From Nocardia jiangxiensis NBRC 101359 (GTDB lineage Bacteria; Actinomycetota; Actinomycetes; Mycobacteriales; Mycobacteriaceae): 64,000 nucleotides of DNA. This document shows, piece by piece, positions 1 through 7,877 of the stretch (the stretch's first letter is position 1; each line of letters starts with the position of its first letter). The stretch is from the NCBI RefSeq assembly GCF_000308615.1, contig NZ_BAGB01000049.1, positions 61,226 to 125,225 on the forward strand, read 5' to 3'. The notes under the pieces are model-generated. The model saw only the letters and a list, made by a program, of their open reading frames with translations. It ran no database searches and was not told the origin of the DNA. Made by a program: the position numbers and the translations under genes.

Positions 1-660
1 GTGGTGCTGGCCGTCGCTCTCGCGACCGGCGTCGGGCTGCTGGCCCGTAATGCGTTCGCGACGGAGATTCGGGGCACCGCCGTCGCGACGCCCGGAGCCT
101 CGTCGGCCGAGCATGTGCTGGCCGACGGCGCGGTCCGGATCGGTGATCCGCATGCGAAGGTGACGGTTCGGGTCGTCATGGATCTGCAGTGCCCGTACTG
201 CAAGATGTTCGAGGCGAACAACGGATCGGTGCTCGAGGGTGCGGTGCGCGACCACACCGCCGCGGTCGAGTACAGCGTCATCACCTTCCTCGACCGCGCG
301 AGCACCACGCAGTACTCCTCCCGTGCGGGCAATGCCTCGTTCTGTGTCGCGAACTCGGGCCTCGAGCACTACCAGTCGTGGCTGGCCGCGATGTTCGCCC
401 AACAGCCCGAAGAAGGCAGCGACGGCCTCACCGACGATCAGCTGATCCGCATCGCCAAGACGGCCGGTTACGCCGAAGACGCTGTGGCGCAATGCATCAT
501 CAACCGCAGCTACGACACATACCTCCGCGCCAAGACCAAAGCGGTACTCGCCGGCGGTGTGAACTCGACCCCCACGGTCACCGTCAACGGCAAGCAGATC
601 ACCTCCAGCAGCGCCCTGATGACGCCGGGCGGCCTCGCCCCGCTGATCGCGGCGGGCTGA
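1..660 (+). CDS. DsbA-like thioredoxin-fold protein, 5' end cut by window
   Basis: Extracytoplasmic thiol-disulfide oxidoreductase of the DsbA/thioredoxin_4 type, likely membrane-anchored. The frame is open from base 1. The first ~20 residues are hydrophobic (LAVALATGVGLLA), as in the end of an anchor or signal segment, so the true start probably lies upstream of the window and the GTG at 1 may be internal. The redox motif CPYC follows VVMDLQ at about residues 64-67, and the cis-Pro region (NSTPTVTVNG) is near residue 190. The middle is helical, as in DsbA. Partner proteins are not visible here. Function is inferred from family. Confidence 0.8.
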   Translation: MVLAVALATGVGLLARNAFATEIRGTAVATPGASSAEHVLADGAVRIGDPHAKVTVRVVMDLQCPYCKMFEANNGSVLEGAVRDHTAAVEYSVITFLDRASTTQYSSRAGNASFCVANSGLEHYQSWLAAMFAQQPEEGSDGLTDDQLIRIAKTAGYAEDAVAQCIINRSYDTYLRAKTKAVLAGGVNSTPTVTVNGKQITSSSALMTPGGLAPLIAAG

Positions 661-973
661 GCCGCCGGGTCACCAGGACGGCAGTCCGATGCGTCGGTCA
701 CGCCACCCCGGAATTCGGTCGCCGCGCCGGGAACCGTTGCGGGAGTAACGAATCCGAGGGGAGCCCCTGCTAATTCAGCAAGCCCTGTTCGCGCAGGCTG
801 CGACAGGTGGCGATGAGAGCCTCTTCCGGGGCCTCGACGAATTCCTCAGCGGGGCCGCCCTCAGCGCGATCAAACTGACCCGGCATCGGCGACTCGGACT
901 GGAAGAGGCCAGCGCCGCCGCCAGCCTGTTCCTCGACGGCAGCCGCGGGGACGCCTCGCGCCGCTCGACCACG
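661..973. other. intergenic stretch with one weak small ORF
   Basis: About 310 bases between the DsbA-like gene and the convergent doxX. No recognised gene. The only candidate is a minus-strand 38-codon ATG reading frame at 770-886 (ends REQGLLN), in the same phase as doxX but beyond its stop. It is acidic and has codon-like third positions, but no clear ribosome binding site. It could be a tiny gene, or a remnant of a longer doxX product cut by the stop at 974. Confidence 0.35.
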
Positions 974-1342
974 TCATGTCCCGACCGCGACGTGGACCAT
1001 GTAGACGGCGGACGCCAGCGCGAACAACAGGTAGAGGCCCGGAAACGCGAGGTTGTAGAAGACGCGCGCTCTGATGTGTGCGACGACCGCGCCGACGAAG
1101 AACAGGATCAGACCGACACCGGCCGCCACGCCGAGCCAGGGCAACCAGATCAGCCCGGCGACGAGCCCGAGCGCCCCCGCCAGTTTCAACGTCGCGAGGT
1201 AGGGCACAGCCCATGCGGGAACGTGCACCTCGGCGGAATTCTTCAGCACGAACCCGGCCGGGACATAGTCGGCGAGCGCGATAGCCGCATTCGCCACGAT
1301 GCACACGATCGTGACGACGAACAGGGCGATCATGCGCCGCAC
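974..1342 (-). CDS. DoxX-like membrane protein
   Basis: A 122-residue integral membrane protein with four hydrophobic segments (about residues 5-24, 44-66, 70-90 and 98-118), the size and layout of the DoxX-like family. The biochemical role of the family is unclear; members often sit beside ECF41 sigma factors, as here. It is divergent from the sigma factor gene, and its upstream region carries a match to the ECF41 promoter at 1486-1512. It is therefore the likely direct target of that sigma factor. Confidence 0.8.
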   Translation of the reverse strand: MRRMIALFVVTIVCIVANAAIALADYVPAGFVLKNSAEVHVPAWAVPYLATLKLAGALGLVAGLIWLPWLGVAAGVGLILFFVGAVVAHIRARVFYNLAFPGLYLLFALASAVYMVHVAVGT

Positions 1343-1485
1343 CCGGTCTGCGCTCGGTCACGATCGGCGATCGCGGGGATCTGTCGGGATATGGTCCGGG
1401 CCCGGACTTTCGATACGCTCATCAGCAGGTTGCTTCCTCGAGTAGTGGTGAACTTCGGATCCGAGATGGTGGTCTCGTTCGTCCC

Positions 1486-1512
1486 GACGTCGCGCGCCTC
1501 GGAAAGGTGACA
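1486..1512 (-). promoter_or_regulatory. ECF41-type promoter for doxX
   Basis: Read on the minus strand, TGTCACC (1512-1506), a 16-base spacer, then CGTC (1489-1486). The published ECF41 consensus is TGTCACA-N16-CGTC. It points at doxX and lies just before the divergent ECF41 gene, the arrangement known for this group. Only one base of the box deviates. Confidence 0.75.
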
Positions 1513-1516
1513 CCTG

Positions 1517-2398
1517 GTGGTACCGATTGCGGAATTCGAAGCGGCCCGCCCGCAACTGTTCGCGGTGGCATTCCGATTGCTCGGATCCGTGCACGACGCC
1601 GAGGACGCCGTGCAGACCACCTGGATCAAGGCATCGACCGCCGACGCGGTCGATGTCCGCAACCCGGCGGCGTGGTTGACCACGGTGCTCACCCACGTCT
1701 GCCTCGACCAGTTGCGAACGCGGCGCAGGCGCGGCGAGGAGCCCCTGCTCGCGGACCTGATCCCGGCCGAGGCCCGCACCGCGGACGAGCACTGTCTGCG
1801 GCGTGAGAACATCTCCCGGGCCCTGATGGTGGTCCTGGACCGCCTGACTCCACCGCAACGCGTCGCCTACGTCCTGCACGATCTGTTCGACGTCCCGTTC
1901 CGAGAGGTCGCGCACACTCTCGGCACCAGTTCCGACAACGCGAAGAAGCACGCCAGCCGCGCACGCCGACGGATCGAGCAGGCCGATCCCGCATTCGCAA
2001 CCACCGCCGAGGAGCGCGCGGTCGTCGACGCCTTCCTCGACGCGGCCGCCGGCGGTGACATCGACCGCATGCTCGCCCTGATGACCGACGACTGCGTGCG
2101 CGCCGCCGATCCCGCACTCGTGCCGTCCGGTACGCCGCCGGTCGTCAGCGGCGCCCGCGCGGTCGCCGAGGAGACGAGGCTGTTCGCCGACCGAATCCGC
2201 GCCGCCGTCCCGATGACGGTCGCCGGACGGCCCGCGCACGTCATCGCCCCCGGCGGTCACCTGCTCGCGGTCGTCGAGGTCACCCTCCGGAACGGTCGCG
2301 TCAGCCGGATCGACATCGTTCGTCCCCACCCGGACACCGCCATCTCGATGCCCGCAGTCGGCTCGCCACAACCCACCTTGGACCCGCGTTCGAACTGA
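1517..2398 (+). CDS. ECF41-type RNA polymerase sigma factor (SigJ-like)
   Basis: A 293-residue alternative sigma factor. Sigma region 2 lies near residues 5-75 (FRLLGSVHDAEDAVQTTWIK) and region 4 near 110-160 (LTPPQRVAYVLHDLFDVPF, then the recognition helix in AHTLGTSSDNAKKHASRARR). The last ~110 residues form a SnoaL-like domain, which in ECF41 proteins replaces a separate anti-sigma factor and tunes activity. The usual WLPEP linker motif and the DGGG motif of this domain are not conserved, so this is a divergent member. Context is typical: DoxX divergent, NAD-binding protein downstream. The target promoter at 1486-1512 supports the assignment. Confidence 0.88.
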   Translation: MVPIAEFEAARPQLFAVAFRLLGSVHDAEDAVQTTWIKASTADAVDVRNPAAWLTTVLTHVCLDQLRTRRRRGEEPLLADLIPAEARTADEHCLRRENISRALMVVLDRLTPPQRVAYVLHDLFDVPFREVAHTLGTSSDNAKKHASRARRRIEQADPAFATTAEERAVVDAFLDAAAGGDIDRMLALMTDDCVRAADPALVPSGTPPVVSGARAVAEETRLFADRIRAAVPMTVAGRPAHVIAPGGHLLAVVEVTLRNGRVSRIDIVRPHPDTAISMPAVGSPQPTLDPRSN

Positions 2399-2663
2399 CC
2401 ATCGTCACCAGATCTCCCCCCACCCGGACACCGCGCCTTGACAGCAAATAGGCAGCGAACAATCGTGGAAAACAATGGAACCCGGAACCGTTTCAGACCG
2501 CCTGCAGTCCATGTCGCCCGAACCGCTCGGCGAGATCATTCGCGGCACCGTGGAGCGGCTGCTCGATGCGCAACAGCCACGCGAACTCGATTGCACGGCA
2601 GCCGATCTGCTCCGTGCGGCCATGGGCGCCGACATCGAACACCATCGACCGAAGGGGAATCTC

Positions 2664-3398
2664 ATGAAGATCTCGGTTATCGGCACCGGACTCATCGGCG
2701 CACAGGTGGTCGGCGATCTGACCGCGGCCGGGCACGAGGCGAGCGGGCACTCCCGCTCGACCGGCGTCGATCTGCTCACAGGCGACGGACTCGACGACGC
2801 GCTGCGCGGTGCGCAGGTCGCGGTGAACCTGACCAACTCACCCACGTTCGACGACGACTCGCTCGACTTCTTCCGCACATCGGTGACCAATCTGCTGGCC
2901 GCGGCGCAAGCGGCAGGCGTCGGGCACCTCGTGACGCTGTCGATCGTCGGCGTCGACCAGGTGCCCGACATGGCCTATTACCGGGCGAAGACGTTGCAGG
3001 AGAAGCTGGTCGAGGCGGGGCCGATCCCGTACTCGATCGTGCGCGCCACCCAGTTCATGGAGTTCATCGCGCCGACGATGGAATCGACCACCGACGGCGA
3101 GGTCGTACGCCTGCCCGCCACCCCGATCCAGCCGATCAGCTCCGCCGAGGTCGCTGCCGCGGTCGCCGAGGTCGCCATGGGTTCTCCACTGCACGGTATC
3201 CGGAACATCGCCGGTCCCGATGTCTTCACCCTCGACGAATTGGGCCGAATCACGCTGGAAGCCAAGGGGAATCACCGACACGTCGTCACCGACCCGACCG
3301 CCGGACTGTTCGCCGTCGTCAAGGGCGACGTGCTCACCGCACCACAGGGCGCACGACTGTTCGGCACCCACTACCGCGACTGGCTACGATCGCACTGA
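2664..3398 (+). CDS. NmrA-like NAD(P)-binding protein
   Basis: An atypical SDR with the Rossmann start MKISVIGTGLIGAQV and an FxxxV(T)NLLAAAQAAGVGH helix typical of NmrA/NAD(P)H-azoreductase-like proteins. The Tyr-Lys pair appears as YYRAK near residue 110. Such proteins are common partners of ECF41 sigma factors, matching the gene just upstream. The start at 2664 is chosen because GAAGGGGA lies right before it and the fold begins there. The frame stays open and codes plausibly back to an ATG at 2475, so a 63-residue N-terminal extension is possible. A TTGACA at 2438-2443 would place transcription start close to that ATG. Confidence 0.75.
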   Translation: MKISVIGTGLIGAQVVGDLTAAGHEASGHSRSTGVDLLTGDGLDDALRGAQVAVNLTNSPTFDDDSLDFFRTSVTNLLAAAQAAGVGHLVTLSIVGVDQVPDMAYYRAKTLQEKLVEAGPIPYSIVRATQFMEFIAPTMESTTDGEVVRLPATPIQPISSAEVAAAVAEVAMGSPLHGIRNIAGPDVFTLDELGRITLEAKGNHRHVVTDPTAGLFAVVKGDVLTAPQGARLFGTHYRDWLRSH

Positions 3399-3572
3399 CC
3401 CGGCGCCCACTACACCTCCATCCGCCGAACACACTCGCGCTCAACAAGTTTCGGCGAATTATCACCCCTGCCACACAGCACGATGGCAGGTCCGCTCCCG
3501 GCCTCCGGACCACCGACACCCGAGGCCGACACAGAGGCGGGCGCGGACAGCTACCATCGGCTCTACCTCTCG
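3399..3572. other. convergent intergenic gap with an rlmN-like fragment
   Basis: No gene. Bases 3423-3457 match the 3' part of rlmN in this window (50024-50058) at 31 of 35 positions. The minus strand reads PKLVERECVRRMEV and stop, against PKPVEREFVRRVEA in RlmN. Confidence 0.4.
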
Positions 3573-4337
3573 TCACTCTCCTCGCCAGCGCGGCGGTCGC
3601 TTCTCGGCGAAGGCGCGGGCGCCTTCCTGCGCGTCGGCCGAGGCGAACACCGGGCCCGTGATCGCCCGCTGCCGTTCGAACATCGCGTCCGGCGGCCACT
3701 GCACGCTCTCGTGGATGATCCGCTTCGAAGCCCGCACAGCAAGCGGCCCGTTCGCCGCGACCGAACGGGCCAACTCGATCGCGGTGTCGAGTGCATTCCC
3801 TTCGTCGGCAAGACGATTGACCAGGCCGAGAGCGAAAGCTCGCTCGGCTCCGATCAGGTCGCCCGTCAGCGCCAGTTCCATCGCCACGGCCGGCGGGATC
3901 CGCCGAGGCAACCGCATCAGCCCACCGGCCGCGGCCACCAGCCCACGTTTGACCTCGGGTATGCCGAATGTCGCTGTGCGCGAAGCCACCACGAGATCCG
4001 CGGCGAGAACGGCCTCGCAGCCGCCTGCCAGTGCGAATCCCTCCACGGCGGCGATCAGCGGTTTCTCCGGCGGAGCCTCCACCAGGCCGAGGAATCCCCG
4101 TCCCGGGATCACCGGTGATTCCCCGCACACGAACGCCTTCAGATCCATCCCGGCGCAGAACGTGCCGCCCGCGCCGGTGAGTACGCCGACCGTGAGATCC
4201 GCGCGGGCATCGAGTTCGGTCATCGCCGCGGCAACCGCCTCGGCGACAGCGAGATTCACCGCATTGCGCGCCGCGGGCCGGTTGAGCGTGACCACGAGGA
4301 CGCCGTCCTGGACATCGACCAGCACCTCATCACTCAT
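3573..4337 (-). CDS. enoyl-CoA hydratase/isomerase family protein
   Basis: A 254-residue crotonase, standard length. It acts on acyl-CoA thioesters, usually hydrating 2-enoyl-CoA in beta-oxidation. The first oxyanion-hole segment is TFCAGMDLKAF (about residues 59-69) and the second is FALAGGCEAVLAADLVVAS (about 102-120). An acidic residue follows in FGIPEVKRGL, the position of the second catalytic Glu, so an active hydratase is likely. It is the last gene of a five-gene minus-strand operon with three SDRs and a DUF6282 protein. Its ATG overlaps the stop of a 26-codon ORF, suggesting translational coupling. Substrate is unknown. Confidence 0.85.
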   Translation of the reverse strand: MSDEVLVDVQDGVLVVTLNRPAARNAVNLAVAEAVAAAMTELDARADLTVGVLTGAGGTFCAGMDLKAFVCGESPVIPGRGFLGLVEAPPEKPLIAAVEGFALAGGCEAVLAADLVVASRTATFGIPEVKRGLVAAAGGLMRLPRRIPPAVAMELALTGDLIGAERAFALGLVNRLADEGNALDTAIELARSVAANGPLAVRASKRIIHESVQWPPDAMFERQRAITGPVFASADAQEGARAFAEKRPPRWRGE

Positions 4338-4414
4338 CGCGACACCGCCGAGTCCGCGATGCCGAATCGGCGGCAGTGCCGGGTGCCGAGCACGTGTTCT
4401 CGTTCGAGGTTCAT
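4334..4414 (-). CDS. possible 26-residue coupled peptide upstream of crotonase
   Basis: A short frame with a GGAG site directly before its ATG (MNLEREHVLGTRHCRRFG...). Its TGA overlaps the crotonase start in an ATGA junction. No family is recognised. It may be a real small protein, a translational coupler, or the stub of a deleted gene. Confidence 0.3.
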   Translation of the reverse strand: MNLEREHVLGTRHCRRFGIADSAVSR

Positions 4415-4481
4415 CTCCGTCTTTCTGGCTGGGCGCCGTATCATCCGGCGCGAGAAGTGTTGCCGCACAGGAAGAGCCGGA

Positions 4482-5234
4482 TCACCGTGCGGTGAGGCCA
4501 CCGTCCGCTGCGACGACCGAACCGGTCATGTACGACGATTCCGCCGACAGCAGGAAGGCGATCACGGCCGCCATCTCCTCAGGGTCGGCGCGACGAGCCA
4601 GCGGAGTCGCGGCGACCGCATTGCTCGTCACGCCCTCCACCTCCCGGGCACGGCGCGCCAGCGGGGTGTCCACCACTCCGGGGCACAGGCAGTTCGCACG
4701 CACGCCGCGATCGGCATAGCCGACCGCGATCGACCGCGTCAGCCCGAGCACGCCGCTCTTGGACGCGTCGTAGCTGGGGGTATTGGTGTTCGCGGACACC
4801 AGCGAGGCGACCGATCCGATGGTCACCACACTCGACGCGCCCGCTTCCAGCAGGTACGGCAACGCGGCGCGGATCGCGAGGAACGTCCCGTTGAGATTGA
4901 CCGCGATCACCGAAAACCAGTCGTCCAAGGCCATTTCGTGCGGCAGGCCCGAGCGGGCGATGCCCGCGCAGGTCAGCACGCCGTCCAGTCCGCCGAGTTC
5001 CCTCGCCGCGGCCGTCACCGCGGTGTCGAGCGATTGTTCCTGCGTGACATCGCATTCGAACGACGTCGCGTCGCCCAGCTCGGATGCCAGCTGCCGCGCC
5101 GCATCGGCGTCGGTGTCCAGGATCGCGACCGCGGCTCCTTCGGCGGACAGTCGTCTCGCCGCCGCGGCGCCGATCCCGCCCGCTCCGCCGGTGATCAGGA
5201 TTCGCCTGTCGCTCAGTCGTTTTCCGTAGTCCAT
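4482..5234 (-). CDS. SDR family oxidoreductase
   Basis: Classical short-chain dehydrogenase, 250 residues. It has the cofactor motif TGGAGGIG (about residues 15-22), an acidic residue after beta-2 (ILDTDAD) favouring NAD(H), a catalytic Ser in TIGSVAS, and the YDASK active-site Tyr/Lys. It presumably oxidises a secondary alcohol or hydroxyacyl-CoA in the island's pathway. It lies 12 bases from the preceding mycofactocin-type SDR gene in the same operon. Substrate cannot be predicted. Confidence 0.85.
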   Translation of the reverse strand: MDYGKRLSDRRILITGGAGGIGAAAARRLSAEGAAVAILDTDADAARQLASELGDATSFECDVTQEQSLDTAVTAAARELGGLDGVLTCAGIARSGLPHEMALDDWFSVIAVNLNGTFLAIRAALPYLLEAGASSVVTIGSVASLVSANTNTPSYDASKSGVLGLTRSIAVGYADRGVRANCLCPGVVDTPLARRAREVEGVTSNAVAATPLARRADPEEMAAVIAFLLSAESSYMTGSVVAADGGLTAR

Positions 5235-5246
5235 CGCCCTCTCCGT

Positions 5247-6077
5247 TCAGCCGATCCGGCGGCCGCAGTCCACCGGCAGGGATACGCCGGTCACGAATCG
5301 CGCCTCCTCGGAGGCGAGGTACAGCACGGCGTTGCTGATATCCACCGCTTCGACCCAGCCCTGTCCGAGAACGTCTCCGGTGCGGGCACGGTCGCGCAGA
5401 TCGTCGGGTGTCGGATTCGCCAGATCCGGGCAGAAGACCCGGAGCGTGGAATCGCTGAACAGCATGTCGGTGGCGACGTTGCCGGGATGCACCGCGTTGA
5501 CGCGGATCCCGTGCTTACCCAGTTCCTCCGACAGGGTTTTCATCAGCCCGACCACACCACTCTTGGACGCGTTGTAGTGCGCGACGTTCGCGGCGCCGAC
5601 GAAGGTCACCACCGAGCTGGTCAGAACCACCGAACCGCCACGACCGGCCGAGATCATGTGCGGTACAGCGGCTTTCACCGTGCGCCACACTCCGGTCAGA
5701 TTGATGTCGAGCATGTCCTGCCATTCGGTGTCGGACAGGTCGAACGTCGGGCGGCAGCCGCAGACGCCCGCATTGGCGCTCACGATGTCGATGCCGCCCA
5801 GGGTTTCGACCGCGTCGGCGGCCACCTGGTCGAGACCGGCCTGATCGCGCACGTCGACCTGGCGGGCCAGCACCCGGCGACCCAGATCGCGCACCAGCTT
5901 CTCGGTTTCGCGCAGGTCGTCCACCGTGGCCATCGGGTACTCCAGCGACGGCACGTCCGAACAGGAGTCGACCGCGACGATATCCGCCCCCTCCTGTGCG
6001 AGCCGCACCGCGTGCGCTCTGCCCTGTCCGCGTGCCGCGCCGGTGATGAACGCGACCTTCCCGGCAACCCGTCCCAT
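5247..6077 (-). CDS. mycofactocin-coupled SDR family oxidoreductase
   Basis: A 276-residue SDR with the diagnostic N-terminus of the mycofactocin-coupled subfamily (GRVAGKVAFITGAARGQGRA). These enzymes keep NAD(H) tightly bound and pass electrons to the peptide-derived carrier mycofactocin when oxidising alcohols. The motifs TGAARGQG, NAGV, a Ser in LTSSVV and YNASK are intact. The extra loop between about residues 195 and 225 (FSDSTLRVFCPDLANPTPDD) is typical of the group. The start at 6077 is preferred because GGAGG precedes it; an in-frame ATG at 6092 overlaps that site. It implies mycofactocin biosynthesis elsewhere in the genome. Confidence 0.88.
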   Translation of the reverse strand: MGRVAGKVAFITGAARGQGRAHAVRLAQEGADIVAVDSCSDVPSLEYPMATVDDLRETEKLVRDLGRRVLARQVDVRDQAGLDQVAADAVETLGGIDIVSANAGVCGCRPTFDLSDTEWQDMLDINLTGVWRTVKAAVPHMISAGRGGSVVLTSSVVTFVGAANVAHYNASKSGVVGLMKTLSEELGKHGIRVNAVHPGNVATDMLFSDSTLRVFCPDLANPTPDDLRDRARTGDVLGQGWVEAVDISNAVLYLASEEARFVTGVSLPVDCGRRIG

Positions 6078-6096
6078 CCGCTTTACCTCCATGTCC

Positions 6097-6978
6097 TCAG
6101 TCCAAGCTCAACAGCCGCGCCGGAACCGTGCCGGCCATCAGCCGCAGGTCGTGCTCGTCGACGCCTTCGTCCCACAGGGCGTTCACGTACCCCTGCAAAC
6201 CCACCGCCGGGTGCGGCAGAGTGTCGGTCCAGCCGTAGTCGGTGGACACGATCGCCCGTTCCGGGCCGATCCGGCCGATAGCGGCAATGACCTGGGCGAA
6301 CGTCGACGGCTTTCCCATGCAGGTGTGCGCGGCGAACTCGATCACGGCGCCCAGATCGGCCAGCTCCACGACCTGATCGATGGACAGCCCCGGCCCCGCG
6401 CTCGCATGCATCGCATGGGTGACGACCAGGTTCCCGCGCCCGCAGAACGCACGAGCCACCGCGTAGTGCTCGTCGGTCGTGATGTGCCCGGTGGCCAGCA
6501 CCGCGCCGCTCGCGGTGACGAGATCCATGATCTCGCGCACCTCGGGCACCAGCGCACCGTCCGGACGCAGCACCGGAATCCCCTGCGGCACACCGAATGC
6601 CGCCTCGACCGCACGCGGGCTGTTCGAGGCCGAGGACAACGTCGGCAACCAGATCACCCGCGCGCCCGCGCGCAACGCGGTCTCCACCGCCTGCGGGTTC
6701 AGCCCGCCGACCGGGTGGTCACAGCACATTCCCGCGATCGACAGGACGTCCGGTACGGCCTTGTTCGCCAGGTCGGCCACCGCGGTCGAGGGGAACTCGT
6801 GCGCCTTCAGCACGATCGCGCGCATCCCACCGGCCGCCGCCTCCCGGGCGGCCTGGATCGGGTCCACCGCGTGCGGATGCTTCGCGAGTTTCTCGACCAG
6901 CGGTTCCGGGCCGAAGTGGCAGTGCATATCGATGGCGCCGTCGAAAAGGATAGGGGCCCGGCCGGATTCGCGTGTCAT
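6097..6978 (-). CDS. DUF6282 family protein, amidohydrolase superfamily
   Basis: A 293-residue TIM-barrel metal hydrolase-like protein. Metal-ligand motifs are DMHCHFGPE near the N-terminus, VLKAHE (about residue 57), ATGHIT (about 169), VTHAMH (about 192) and a late Asp in VSTDYGW (about 241), the order seen in metal-dependent amidohydrolases. The family has no established reaction; a lactone or amide hydrolysis or a hydration would fit the fold. The ATG overlaps the stop of the upstream SDR by four bases, so the two are translationally coupled. Confidence 0.75.
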   Translation of the reverse strand: MTRESGRAPILFDGAIDMHCHFGPEPLVEKLAKHPHAVDPIQAAREAAAGGMRAIVLKAHEFPSTAVADLANKAVPDVLSIAGMCCDHPVGGLNPQAVETALRAGARVIWLPTLSSASNSPRAVEAAFGVPQGIPVLRPDGALVPEVREIMDLVTASGAVLATGHITTDEHYAVARAFCGRGNLVVTHAMHASAGPGLSIDQVVELADLGAVIEFAAHTCMGKPSTFAQVIAAIGRIGPERAIVSTDYGWTDTLPHPAVGLQGYVNALWDEGVDEHDLRLMAGTVPARLLSLD

Positions 6979-7748
6979 TCGGCGGTGACACCCCCGTCGG
7001 CGAGGATCGCCTGGCCGGTGACGTACGAGGCGTCCGAGGACGCGAGGAATGCGACCACCGCGGCGATCTCCTCCGGTTCGCCGTACCGGCCCAGCGGCAC
7101 GTTCAGCGGCTTGGAGGGGTTGCGCACCGTACCGGCGGTCGGGACGATCGCCGCGGTATTGCTGCTCAGGTTCGTCTTGACCGCACCCGGGCAGACGCTG
7201 TTGACCCGGATGCCGTGCGACGCATATTCGACCGCGAGCGTCTGGGTGAGCATCTTGACCCCGCCCTTGGACGCCCGGTACGGCGCGAGGCCGCCCTGGG
7301 TCGCGATGAAGGAGGACGTGGAACCGCAGGTGACGATCGAGCCGCCGCCGCGACGCAGCATCGATGGCAGCGCGGCCTGGATGGTGAAGAACGTACCGCT
7401 CAGGTTGATGTCGAGCACACCGCGCCAATCCTGTTCGGACAGCTCGTGACTGTCGATCCGCGCGCCCGAGACCCCGGCTCCGGTGAACACCACGCCGACG
7501 TCGCCGAACCGCGTGACGATCTCGGCCACGACCTCCTGCATCCGCGACCGGTCCCGCACGTCGGCCTCGAAGGCGGCCGCGAGCCCACCGGCCCGCCGGA
7601 TGTCGTCGGCCGTTTCCTGCGCGGCGGCGGAATGCAGATCGACGACGGCCACGGCCGCCCCTTCCGCGGCCAGCCGCCGCGCGGACGCGGCTCCGATCCC
7701 CGAACCTCCGCCGGTCACCACTGCGGTGGTGTCCTCGAGCCTGCGCAT
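6975..7748 (-). CDS. SDR family oxidoreductase
   Basis: A 257-residue classical SDR and the first gene of the five-gene minus operon 7748-3573. Cofactor motif TGGGSGIG, NAD-type acidic residue in VVDLHS, Ser in TCGSTSS and YRASK. The start at 7748 (MRRLEDTTAV) has AGGAGG six bases upstream; the longer open frame to 7811 runs into the promoter region. It faces a divergent P450 gene across the 7749-7877 regulatory region. Substrate unknown. Confidence 0.85.
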   Translation of the reverse strand: MRRLEDTTAVVTGGGSGIGAASARRLAAEGAAVAVVDLHSAAAQETADDIRRAGGLAAAFEADVRDRSRMQEVVAEIVTRFGDVGVVFTGAGVSGARIDSHELSEQDWRGVLDINLSGTFFTIQAALPSMLRRGGGSIVTCGSTSSFIATQGGLAPYRASKGGVKMLTQTLAVEYASHGIRVNSVCPGAVKTNLSSNTAAIVPTAGTVRNPSKPLNVPLGRYGEPEEIAAVVAFLASSDASYVTGQAILADGGVTAE

Positions 7749-7877
7749 GCCCGGCCTCCTGTAGTCGTCCGATTTCATCCGAATCATGCACATCATTAGA
7801 TTGGATGTCAATCGTTGACGTAGGTCATATTCATGCTAATAATTCGCAGTGACCGTAGGACCCGATGAGGAGATGCC
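7749..7877. promoter_or_regulatory. divergent control region SDR operon / P450
   Basis: AT-rich island. ATGCTAATAAT at 7833-7843 is one copy of the element shared by the island's promoters. TAGGAC at 7856-7861 is a likely -10 box for the P450. GTCAATCGTTGAC (7807-7819) is an inverted repeat, and the 9-mer ATGTCAATC here recurs at 19714-19722. Confidence 0.55.

Noticed and set aside
1507..2398. Anti-sigma factor gene expected for an ECF sigma factor
   Set aside because: None is present; ECF41 proteins carry a fused SnoaL-like regulatory domain instead.
6979..7791. A 564-residue fusion protein ending in the DUF6282 domain
   Set aside because: The first 270 residues are an Arg-rich shadow of the SDR gene in another frame; the ATG at 6978 overlaps the SDR stop in a normal coupled junction.
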